Origin: M3007 sp046153695
Lineage (GTDB): Bacteria; Bacteroidota; Bacteroidia; Chitinophagales; Saprospiraceae
DNA: 64,000 nucleotides
Direction of reading: 5' to 3'
NCBI GenBank assembly: GCA_046153695.1
Contig: JBJXEZ010000273.1
Location: forward strand, 1 to 64,000
Part shown: positions 33,812 to 41,432 of the stretch, piece after piece
How the letters are laid out: every line of letters begins with the position of its first letter
How positions within the stretch are numbered: the stretch's first letter is position 1
Made by a program: the position numbers and the translations under genes
The notes under the pieces: model-generated
Database searches by the model: none
Told to the model about the DNA's origin: nothing
The model's input: only the letters and a program-made list of their open reading frames with translations

Positions 33812-34291
33812 ATGGAATTGACCGAACGCATAGCACAACTTTTGGAAGAAAAATACGCAACGGAAGAAACCCTTGCTGACTGCTTCACAGTGGATATCGA
33901 ACTCCATACCGGAAACAAACTGTATGTTTTTGTGGATAGTGACTCTGGCATTGACTTCGACAAGTGTAAAAAACTCAGCCGCCACCTCGAAAGTCATCTC
34001 GATGTCAACGTTTGGGCAGGCACCAAGTATGTGCTGGAGGTCAGCAGCCCCGGATTGGGCCGACCGCTGCGTTTCCTGCGCCAGTACCACAAAAACGTGG
34101 GCCGTACAGTGGTCGTAACCCTGCTTGACGACACCCGTGAGCGCGGAACCCTGAAATCGGCAAACGAAACAGCGGTGCTCATCCAGCAAACCGTCGTAGA
34201 AAAAGAAGGCAAAAAGAAAAAAGAAGTGCTCGTGGAACGAGCAATCCCATTCGATCAAATCAAATCAACCGTGGTAAAAGCCGCTTTTTAA
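33812..34291 (+). CDS. rimP: Ribosome maturation factor RimP
   Basis: 159 residues, normal length. It is a cytoplasmic factor for 30S subunit maturation. Family motifs are the N-terminal ELTERIAQLLEEKY, a conserved strand with KLYVFVDSDSGIDFDKCKKLSRHLE, and YVLEVSSPGLGRPLR. The C-terminal SH3-like part carries a lysine-rich loop (KEGKKKKEV). The frame extends 35 codons upstream through the leader hairpin; ATG 33812 is the family start. nusA follows after 28 bp, the classical rimP-nusA order. Confidence 0.95.
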   Translation: MELTERIAQLLEEKYATEETLADCFTVDIELHTGNKLYVFVDSDSGIDFDKCKKLSRHLESHLDVNVWAGTKYVLEVSSPGLGRPLRFLRQYHKNVGRTVVVTLLDDTRERGTLKSANETAVLIQQTVVEKEGKKKKEVLVERAIPFDQIKSTVVKAAF

Positions 34292-34319
34292 ATCAACTCA
34301 ATCCTTAAAACTGTACAAT

Positions 34320-35564
34320 ATGGTCAACTTAGTTGATGTATTCTCCGAGTTCAAGACCGGAAAAAACATAGACCGCCCTACCATGGTGCGCGTGCTGGAA
34401 GACGTGTTCCGCACCCTCATCAAAAAGAAATACATCACCGACGAAAACTTCGACGTGATCGTCAATACCACCACGGGTGACCTTGAAATCTGGCGCGTTC
34501 GTGAAGTGGTACAGGATGGTGAGGTCACCGACGAAAATGCTCAAATCAGTGAGTCCGAAGCCCGGCTTGTGGACGAGAGCCTTGCAGTGGGCGAGGAGTG
34601 CTACGAGCAATTGGTCATTGACGACTTTGGCCGCAGGGCCATTATGGCCGCCCGCCAAACCCTCGTGTCGCGTATCATGGAACTCGAAAAAGACGAGATA
34701 TTCCGCAAATACACCGAAACCGTTGGCGATGTGATTACTGGCGAGGTTAACCAGATTATGAAAAAAGAAATGCTCGTGCTGGACGATGCCACCGGCAATG
34801 AGCTCGTGCTGCCCCGCACCGAGATGATCAAAGGCGATTACTACCGCAAAGGCGATATGGTGCGTGCCATCATCAAAAAGGTGGAAATGCGCAACAATAC
34901 CCCATTCATCATGATCAGCCGTACTGATCCGAGTTTCCTGCAAAAACTCATGGAGGCCGAAGTGCCCGAAATCGAGGACGGTATCATCGAGATCAAAAAC
35001 ATCGTGCGCTTGCCTGGTGAACGCGCCAAAGTGGCTGTGGAAAGCCACGACGACCGCGTGGACCCTGTGGGTGCCTGCGTGGGTATGAAGGGAAGCCGCA
35101 TCCACGGCATCGTGCGCGAACTGCGCAATGAAAATATTGATATCATCAATTACACCACCAACGTCTCGCTGTTCATCCAGCGCAGCCTGACACCCGCCAA
35201 AATCACGACCATCGAACTCGACCACGAGCACAAACGCGCAGCCGTTTATCTCGATGCCGATCAGGTAAGTCTCGCCATCGGCAAGAGCGGTTCTAACATC
35301 AAACTGGCCACGAAACTCACCGGTTTTGAAATAGACGTGTACCGCAACAACCAACAGGAACTCGAAATTGACGACGTGGACCTCGAGGAATTCAGCGACG
35401 AGATCGAACCCTGGGTGATCGAAGCCTTCAAAAACATCGGTTGCGACACGGCACGCCAAGTGCTTGAATTGAGCGCAGAGGAACTCCTGCGCCGTACCGA
35501 TTTGGAAGAAGAAACGGTGAAGGAAGTGTTGAGCATACTCGCCCGCGAGTTCGACACCGAATAG
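34320..35564 (+). CDS. nusA: Transcription termination/antitermination factor NusA
   Basis: 414 residues, the Bacteroidota length. Seen are the RNA-polymerase-binding N-terminal domain (about 1-125), S1 domain (about 130-200, GDVITGEVNQIMKKEMLV), two KH domains (about 225-345, VGACVGMKGSRIHGIVREL and SLAIGKSGSNIKLATKLTG) and a short C-terminal helical repeat with FKNIGCDTARQVLELSAEELLRRTDLEEE. It follows rimP. infB, usually next in this operon, is replaced by a helicase gene 10 bp downstream. Confidence 0.97.
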   Translation: MVNLVDVFSEFKTGKNIDRPTMVRVLEDVFRTLIKKKYITDENFDVIVNTTTGDLEIWRVREVVQDGEVTDENAQISESEARLVDESLAVGEECYEQLVIDDFGRRAIMAARQTLVSRIMELEKDEIFRKYTETVGDVITGEVNQIMKKEMLVLDDATGNELVLPRTEMIKGDYYRKGDMVRAIIKKVEMRNNTPFIMISRTDPSFLQKLMEAEVPEIEDGIIEIKNIVRLPGERAKVAVESHDDRVDPVGACVGMKGSRIHGIVRELRNENIDIINYTTNVSLFIQRSLTPAKITTIELDHEHKRAAVYLDADQVSLAIGKSGSNIKLATKLTGFEIDVYRNNQQELEIDDVDLEEFSDEIEPWVIEAFKNIGCDTARQVLELSAEELLRRTDLEEETVKEVLSILAREFDTE

Positions 35565-35574
35565 GCATCCGCCC

Positions 35575-37737
35575 ATGCCTGAAAAAAATCTGGCCCATTA
35601 CGAACGCCTGCTCGATCTGCTCCGACAAGAAAAGGCGGAGGACTATCGCTCGTTCCTGCAGTCTGTGCGCGAAAAACCCCTGTCTGAGCGCGTCGAACAG
35701 GGCTACACTTGGTATCCGCTGAACGTGCTGCAAACCGGTTTCGCCCTCGGCGAAAAAGCATTTGTCGTGGTTGAGCGCACGGCACGCATAAACGAACCGC
35801 ACCAGTTGCGTGCGGGCCAGTCGGTGAGCCTGTTCACCCAGGCCCCCCAAATCGAGCAACCCGAAAAACAGGGCATCATTAACTACGTCGAGCGCAACCG
35901 GATGAAAATCGTCCTGAACGCCCGCGATGTACCCGACTGGATCAACGCCGGCCTGCTCGGCGTGGATATGCTCTTCGATGACCGCAGCTACCGCGAAATG
36001 GAACGCGCACTTGAAAAAGTGCTTGCTGCAAAAGGCGACCGGCTGGCGGAATTGCGGGATCTCGCAACCCCACCCGCATCCCCTCAGCCAGGGGGAAAGG
36101 GGGCAGCCTCGCGCCCAGCGGGGCAAACCCCATTTGTAGAAAAAAACTCCTTTGCGTTATCTGAATTTTTACCCGGAACCGAGGGCACGCCCCCTTCTTC
36201 CCCAGGGGAGGGAATAGGGGTGGGGTTGAACCCCTCCCAGCAAGCGGCCGTACAGGCCATCGTGGAAAACCGCGACATTGCCGTGATCCACGGCCCACCG
36301 GGTACCGGTAAAACAACAACACTCGTAGCCGCCATCCAGATGCTCTGCCAACGAGAAAACACCGTATTGGTGTCCGCCCCAAGCAATACCGCTGCTGATT
36401 TGTTAACCGAACGCCTCGCAGTAGCCGGGTTGAACGTGGTACGCATTGGCAACATTAGCCGGGTGGACGAAGCCGTACTGGAACACACCCTCGAGGCCAT
36501 TCTGGCCAAACACCCGGAGAGTAAAAACATCAAAAAAGTCAAGATTCAGGCTGCCGAATACCGTCGACAGGCTCGACGGTACAAACGCAGTTTCGGCCAC
36601 GAAGAACGCCGCGAACGCGAACACTTGAAAACACAGGCCCGCGAACTGGAGTCCTGGGCCAACGACCTCGAAAACCGGCTAGTGGACCAAGTGCTCACCT
36701 CGGCACAGGCCATAACCTGTACGCTCGTGGGTGCAGCGCACCCGCTGTTGGACAAGCGCAAGTTTCGCACCTGCATCATTGACGAGGCCGCCCAGTCTCT
36801 GGAGCCAGCCTGCTGGATTCCCATCGCCAAGTGCAGCCGGGTGGTACTCGCCGGCGACCCGTTTCAGCTGCCCCCTACGGTAAAAAACCTCGATGCCGCC
36901 CGTGCCGGGCTATCGGTTACCCTCATCGAACGTTGCATCGAGATACTGCCCGAACGGGTTGACCTGCTCACCGTACAATACCGGATGCACCGGGCTATTA
37001 TGGGTTTTTCTAACCAATATTTTTACGGCGGCGCGCTGGTAGCGCACGAGAGTGTGGCGAGTCGGGTGCTCAACCCCACCCCCATCCACGCCGGGGGAGA
37101 TGAGGGGGGTGGAGTTGTCACCTTCATTGACACTGCTGGCTGTGGTTTTGATGAGAGCGTACAGGCAAGCAGCGGCAGCCTGCACCGTGCGTTGAGCCGC
37201 TTCAACCCCGAAGAGGCCGTGCTAGTGCGCGAACACCTGCTCCAGTTGCTGCACCACCTGAACGGTGAACAATCGCAACTCCCGCACAACGAAAGCAACA
37301 GCCCGGGTGAAATCGCTTTGCCGAGTATAGGTATCCTCTCGCCCTATCGGGAGCAAGTCACTTACCTGGAACAAATGTTTCGGGATGACCCATACTTCGG
37401 GCAATGGGCAAATACCCGCAAGCATACTTCCAGCCCACAACCCTCCAACCAGAAAAACTTCAATCAGGAACCCGTCCTGACGATCAACACGATTGACGGT
37501 TTCCAAGGCCAAGAGCGCGACGTGATCTACATCAGCCTCGTGCGCTCCAATCCCAAACACGAGATTGGTTTTTTGCAGGACTACCGGCGTATGAACGTGG
37601 CCATGACCCGTGCGAGAAAAATGCTGGTGGTGATTGGTGATTCAGCAACCATCGGAAACAACAAGTTTTACCAGGCATTTTTGGACTATTGCGCCGAACA
37701 CGGGCAGTATAAAACCGGGTGGGAGTTTATGCGGTGA
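35575..37737 (+). CDS. UPF1/DNA2-like superfamily 1 helicase with in-frame palindromic inserts
   Basis: 720 residues, similar to the IGHMBP2/UPF1-like helicases. Motifs are HGPPGTGKTTT (239-249, Walker A), IIDEAAQ (401-407, Walker B), LAGDPFQLPPTV (about 425-436), VQYRMHRAIMGFSNQYFY, IDGFQGQERDVIYISLVRSN and YRRMNVAMTRARKMLVVIGD. An accessory N-terminal domain (about 1-160) precedes them. Two Pro/Gly-rich stretches (about 165-218 and 500-513) are encoded by GC-rich palindromic DNA and interrupt otherwise conserved blocks: one before motif I and one in a surface region. Both keep the frame. The gene follows nusA by 10 bp and is likely cotranscribed. Confidence 0.9.
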   Translation: MPEKNLAHYERLLDLLRQEKAEDYRSFLQSVREKPLSERVEQGYTWYPLNVLQTGFALGEKAFVVVERTARINEPHQLRAGQSVSLFTQAPQIEQPEKQGIINYVERNRMKIVLNARDVPDWINAGLLGVDMLFDDRSYREMERALEKVLAAKGDRLAELRDLATPPASPQPGGKGAASRPAGQTPFVEKNSFALSEFLPGTEGTPPSSPGEGIGVGLNPSQQAAVQAIVENRDIAVIHGPPGTGKTTTLVAAIQMLCQRENTVLVSAPSNTAADLLTERLAVAGLNVVRIGNISRVDEAVLEHTLEAILAKHPESKNIKKVKIQAAEYRRQARRYKRSFGHEERREREHLKTQARELESWANDLENRLVDQVLTSAQAITCTLVGAAHPLLDKRKFRTCIIDEAAQSLEPACWIPIAKCSRVVLAGDPFQLPPTVKNLDAARAGLSVTLIERCIEILPERVDLLTVQYRMHRAIMGFSNQYFYGGALVAHESVASRVLNPTPIHAGGDEGGGVVTFIDTAGCGFDESVQASSGSLHRALSRFNPEEAVLVREHLLQLLHHLNGEQSQLPHNESNSPGEIALPSIGILSPYREQVTYLEQMFRDDPYFGQWANTRKHTSSPQPSNQKNFNQEPVLTINTIDGFQGQERDVIYISLVRSNPKHEIGFLQDYRRMNVAMTRARKMLVVIGDSATIGNNKFYQAFLDYCAEHGQYKTGWEFMR
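36065..36228. repeat. 164 bp GC-rich inverted-repeat element inside the helicase ORF
   Basis: Arms of 40 bp at 36065-36104 and 36189-36228 are reverse complements at about 30 of 40 positions by hand alignment; both begin CAACCCCACCC when read inward and end GGGGGC. The 84 bp centre is AT-richer. The whole element is translated in frame as a low-complexity stretch, from TPPASPQPGGK to GEGIGVGL. The start CAACCCCACCC is shared with the shorter element at 37071. Confidence 0.8.
37071..37117. repeat. 47 bp GC-rich palindrome inside the helicase ORF
   Basis: CAACCCCACCCCC at 37071-37083 pairs with GGGGGTGGAGTTG at 37105-37117 with one mismatch, and the inner part is G/C-rich. It encodes NPTPIHAGGDEGGG in the helicase and appears to be a short form of the element at 36065. 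Confidence 0.65.
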
Positions 37738-37750
37738 GCACAAACCCACA

Positions 37751-39469
37751 TCAGTCCGGGCAAATAATCTTGATATCCGTGCGGCGGTTTATCCGGTGGT
37801 GATCGTGGTCTTCGTTGATCTTGCAGTTGTTGTCGCACTTTTCAAGGGGGAACCTTTTCCCAAACCCTTTTGCCGCCAAGCGCCCTTCGGCAATTCCTTG
37901 AACGACAAGGTAACGCTTGGCCGACTCAGCCCGATCACGCGACAGCTTGTCGTCGTGCTCGTGTGTGCCCCGAATATCTGCATGCCCCTGTATTTCGGCT
38001 TTCAAGCGAGGATTGTCGCGGAGGAATTGGGCCACAATGCCCAGTTCTCTTTTGGCATCCGATTCCAATTCCGCCCGGTCGTACTCGTAATACACGTGGT
38101 GAATGGCATCGCAACCAAGTTCTTCCATACAGATTTCTAATTTGATAAAGAGTGTGGCATCCCGGTCAAATCCGCGTGTGGAGAGGCGCTCAATCTGCGA
38201 CAGGTACATGTCTTTACTCGCGTAAATCTGAAAATCGTTATTTCCGTTCAGGTGGAAAATGTACTCGCCTGTGCTGTTCGTAATGGTGCGTTTTTCCTCG
38301 GCCGCGCCAAGATTTTTCAACACCACGGACACCCTCGGCAGGGAGAGGTTCGTGTTGCATTTCACCACTTGGCCTTTGAGGATAAAACTTGGGTCGTCGT
38401 ACCAAATTTCTTTTACCACAGTAAGTCCGTTTTTGAACTCATCGCGCTGAACCGAATTGCCCCGGAGGTCTTTGTCGTACAGCCTGCCTTCAATGGCGTA
38501 GTCGCCCTCTGGCTTGTGCAAAAAAACAAACTCGCCATTACCGTCAGTTGTGCCGCGGGCTATTACAGCACCTTGGGCGTTTTTGAGCACCACGTTGGTT
38601 TCCGGCAACACTTGGCCGGTTCGCATGTCGCGTGCGGTGACCCGAATGTTTGCTGACTGTGGCGGAACAGGCCCTGTTCTGCCTGGAATCCGAACGATGA
38701 TTCCTGCCGAAACACCCCAGGAGGCGTAATCGCACTGGCAGGGGTCGAATGCGGGGTTGAAGTCGGGTGTTTCGATGGAATTTATCCCGCCCGTGTGCTC
38801 GAAGGGATGGTAGCCAGCGTACACGCCCATTGTGGGATCGTATACCTCGGGCACCTGGTATTGGCGCAGGTAGTATGCACCGAAGTTGATGCCGACCAGT
38901 TCGCTGAAAAAGTACTTGAGTTCCAGTTGCAGTTTGCCGGCAGGTACCACGTCGTTTTGGTCATGCTTAAAACCCCCGTGGTAGTTCAGCAGTCCGGGCG
39001 ACGAAACAAGGGGCGTTCCCACCAACATCGTATAGCCGCCGGAGATGGAGGAAACCCCTCCCCGGCCTTTCAATTCAGCAGAAAAATCAGCACTAAACTG
39101 GTGTATTAGGCTTAACCCGACTCCGAAAAAATAGCGGTCAATTTGGTTTTCTTCCAGGTAAAAATCAACGAAAGGCTCATTGCCAAACAAGACCAGGTTT
39201 TCAGTCGGGTACATGTTTTTGGAGGAATTGGACAGGTAGTCAAAATCGGCACCGAGACCAATCCAACCCCAATAGTGATCAGCAGACAAGCCCGCCGACC
39301 AACCGGACCGGTACTTGATGTAAGGCGACATTCCGAGGTACGAGGGGAAATCCAGACCGAGGTGGGCCGAAAAATGGTAACCTGAAGAATAGTCTGTTTT
39401 CTGAGCGTCAAGCAGGGTGGGGGAGCCAATGGAGCATGCCATCAGGGCGAATAACAAAAGACGAATCAT
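37751..39469 (-). CDS. OmpA-family outer membrane protein with carboxypeptidase-like repeats
   Basis: 572 residues. Signal peptide (MIRLLLFALMACSIGSPTLLDAQ), an N-terminal beta-barrel-like region (about 25-275), two carboxypeptidase-regulatory-like (CarboxypepD) beta domains (about 280-440) and an OmpA C-terminal peptidoglycan-binding domain (about 450-570, YYEYDRAELESDAK, IQGHADIRGTHEHDDKLSRDRAESAKRYL). It likely links outer membrane and peptidoglycan. ATG 39469 gives the signal peptide; the open frame upstream to 39568 is not signal-like. It is divergent from the sigma factor at 39678. Confidence 0.85.
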   Translation of the reverse strand: MIRLLLFALMACSIGSPTLLDAQKTDYSSGYHFSAHLGLDFPSYLGMSPYIKYRSGWSAGLSADHYWGWIGLGADFDYLSNSSKNMYPTENLVLFGNEPFVDFYLEENQIDRYFFGVGLSLIHQFSADFSAELKGRGGVSSISGGYTMLVGTPLVSSPGLLNYHGGFKHDQNDVVPAGKLQLELKYFFSELVGINFGAYYLRQYQVPEVYDPTMGVYAGYHPFEHTGGINSIETPDFNPAFDPCQCDYASWGVSAGIIVRIPGRTGPVPPQSANIRVTARDMRTGQVLPETNVVLKNAQGAVIARGTTDGNGEFVFLHKPEGDYAIEGRLYDKDLRGNSVQRDEFKNGLTVVKEIWYDDPSFILKGQVVKCNTNLSLPRVSVVLKNLGAAEEKRTITNSTGEYIFHLNGNNDFQIYASKDMYLSQIERLSTRGFDRDATLFIKLEICMEELGCDAIHHVYYEYDRAELESDAKRELGIVAQFLRDNPRLKAEIQGHADIRGTHEHDDKLSRDRAESAKRYLVVQGIAEGRLAAKGFGKRFPLEKCDNNCKINEDHDHHRINRRTDIKIICPD

Positions 39470-39677
39470 GGTGTGGTTTGAATTTATTGCCTGCTCAATA
39501 AAGCGGGCAAGGAGTGAGCAATGCGCTCTTTGGGGGCCTGTTTGTGCACATCCTATCTGTAGCAGCAAGCGCGGCGGAGGTTCCTGAATGATGGAGTTTT
39601 TTTTAAGGAAGAAGTACCTTGGCCCTCGAAAGGCAACCGGAACCTTTGCCCGGGTTCATGCTACTAATACCAGAACG

Positions 39678-40268
39678 ATGACAGACGAAGCACTCATCGC
39701 AGGCATTCTTGCGGGCGGTTTGGAGCGGGAAAAAGCCCTCCAGTACCTGTACAAAGCAGAAAACTGCCGCAACCCCGTTCGGGCTTATGTGCTGGCTAAT
39801 GGCGGCACGCTTGACGATTTCAAGGACGTATTTCAAAATGCCCTGCTCGCCTTAGACCGCAATATTCGCCTTGGCCGTTTTGAACACCGGAGCAAGTTGA
39901 GCACTTATTTCAACCAAATAGCCCGCTGGCGCTGGCAGGAGATTAAGCGCAGCCAGCACCCAACGGAACCCTACGATGCCGCTGAGTTCGACGCACCAAT
40001 ACAGGCCCCCATTCAGCAGATGCTGGACAACGGCGAAATGCGCAGCCTGCTGGACAAAACACTCGACCTGATCGGCTCGCCCTGCAGGGAGATGTTGCGC
40101 CTCTATTCCTTCAGTTATGCCATGGAGGAAATCGGGCAGGGGTACGGCCTTACGGCCACACAGGCCAAACGCCGGGTACATAGCTGCCGGGAAAACGCCG
40201 AACGCCAAATCCTCCAAAATGCCGACCTCAAGCAGCGGTACCTCGAACTGTTCAACAGATTTTTGTAA
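39678..40268 (+). CDS. Sigma-70 family RNA polymerase sigma factor
   Basis: 196 residues. A region-2-like segment (about 40-85; DDFKDVFQNALLALDRNIRLGRFEHRSKLSTYFNQIARWRWQEIKRSQ) and a region-4 HTH (about 115-180; SPCREMLRLYSFSYAMEEIGQGYGLTATQAKRRVHSCRENAERQI) identify a small ECF-type sigma factor, though divergent from the two at 51946 and 53985. ATG 39678 is the family-like start. The next gene begins 2 bp after the stop, so the pair is translationally linked. Confidence 0.85.
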   Translation: MTDEALIAGILAGGLEREKALQYLYKAENCRNPVRAYVLANGGTLDDFKDVFQNALLALDRNIRLGRFEHRSKLSTYFNQIARWRWQEIKRSQHPTEPYDAAEFDAPIQAPIQQMLDNGEMRSLLDKTLDLIGSPCREMLRLYSFSYAMEEIGQGYGLTATQAKRRVHSCRENAERQILQNADLKQRYLELFNRFL

Positions 40269-40270
40269 CC

Positions 40271-41422
40271 ATGACGGACGCAGAACTGAATCGAACGACA
40301 GCCGGCTGGCTCGCCGGAACCTTACCGGAGGAGGTTGCCGAAGCGTTTCGCGCGGCGCTGCGAGGCTCGGAGCCGCTGCGCGAACGGGCACATCAGATGG
40401 CCCTCGGGTTTCTGTTGGCCGAACGTTCGGAACAAGCAGCCTTGCTTCAGCAAATGGACGCCTGGGAAAACGACCTGATCTTCGATCCACCCGCAAATAC
40501 AGACATTGCTCACATCGAACTGCTGCTAAATGAACGCCAAGACGAAATCGAATTGCGGCAAAACATGGATGCCTGGGAAACTGATCTGGCCGACAGACCC
40601 GCGCCGCCTGTGCCATTTCACGTGTGGCGCTGGCTGGGAGCCATCGTACTCGCCGCACTGCTTTTTGCTGTACTGCTGGTCTGGATTTGTAGCCCATCGA
40701 AGTACGAGCCAAGCGAGCCGGCAAAAACCACGAAACCTGTCCCGCCACAAAAATCCTTCGATCTGGCTCCCCCTCAGCCAACCCCTGCCCCCCTTGAAAA
40801 AAACGTGCCTGAGCCGCAAAAATCTAACTCAAAAGACGACTTGCCTTCCCAAGTCAGACCCCAGTACATTGCCCTGGCGGAGGATAATTACAGGCAATCG
40901 GCTGTGACCACAGATAACCTCCGCTCCGATTTCATGCTCCCGCTCGATGAAATGCCACCCAAGATAAAAGACCACAACCCCGACAACCCATTCAATACCG
41001 GACTTGATGATGTTACGGACGCTCCGGGAACTGTACGGCCCCGCTTACTAGTCGATCACCAACGAGCCCTGTCTGCATTCGAAAACCGCCGTTGGCCAGA
41101 GGCTGTCCGGCGGCTCGATATTCTGCTGTCTCAGTTGTCCGAATCCGAAAAGCCGCCCTACCAGTTACTGCTTGGCGGGGCCTGTTTTGAGCAAAGAGAA
41201 TTCCAGCGTGCTGCTGCCGTTTTTAGCCAAAAAACCTTGCAGGACGACCCAATTTTAGGCTTTGATGCGCAGCGGTACGAGCTGCTCAGCCGCTTGGCCG
41301 ATTTGCCTGCGGGCAAGGATGCGTTTGGCCGGTTGATCCAAAATATTCGCCAAGACCCGGAAAATCCGAACCGCGATCTGGTTGAAAACCTGCTGCGCAA
41401 AATCCCGAATTGGCAAGATTGA
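40271..41422 (+). CDS. Single-pass membrane protein with TPR-like C-terminus (candidate anti-sigma regulator)
   Basis: 383 residues, not assigned to a named family. The N-terminal cytoplasmic part (about 1-118) carries a duplicated motif, LLQQMDAWENDL (58-69) and LRQNMDAWETDL (95-106). One membrane helix follows (about 120-141), then a proline-rich linker (about 142-185) and a probable periplasmic C-terminal region with TPR-like helices (about 260-375; HQRALSAFENRRWPEAVRRLDILL). The 2 bp spacing from the sigma gene and the topology suggest it holds and releases the sigma factor in response to a periplasmic signal. It converges with the CHAT gene (10 bp gap). Confidence 0.7.
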   Translation: MTDAELNRTTAGWLAGTLPEEVAEAFRAALRGSEPLRERAHQMALGFLLAERSEQAALLQQMDAWENDLIFDPPANTDIAHIELLLNERQDEIELRQNMDAWETDLADRPAPPVPFHVWRWLGAIVLAALLFAVLLVWICSPSKYEPSEPAKTTKPVPPQKSFDLAPPQPTPAPLEKNVPEPQKSNSKDDLPSQVRPQYIALAEDNYRQSAVTTDNLRSDFMLPLDEMPPKIKDHNPDNPFNTGLDDVTDAPGTVRPRLLVDHQRALSAFENRRWPEAVRRLDILLSQLSESEKPPYQLLLGGACFEQREFQRAAAVFSQKTLQDDPILGFDAQRYELLSRLADLPAGKDAFGRLIQNIRQDPENPNRDLVENLLRKIPNWQD

Positions 41423-41432
41423 AATCCGAAGG

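Noticed and set aside
34329..35576. 415-codon minus-strand frame across nusA
   Set aside because: Antisense shadow of nusA; the plus-strand protein has all NusA domains.
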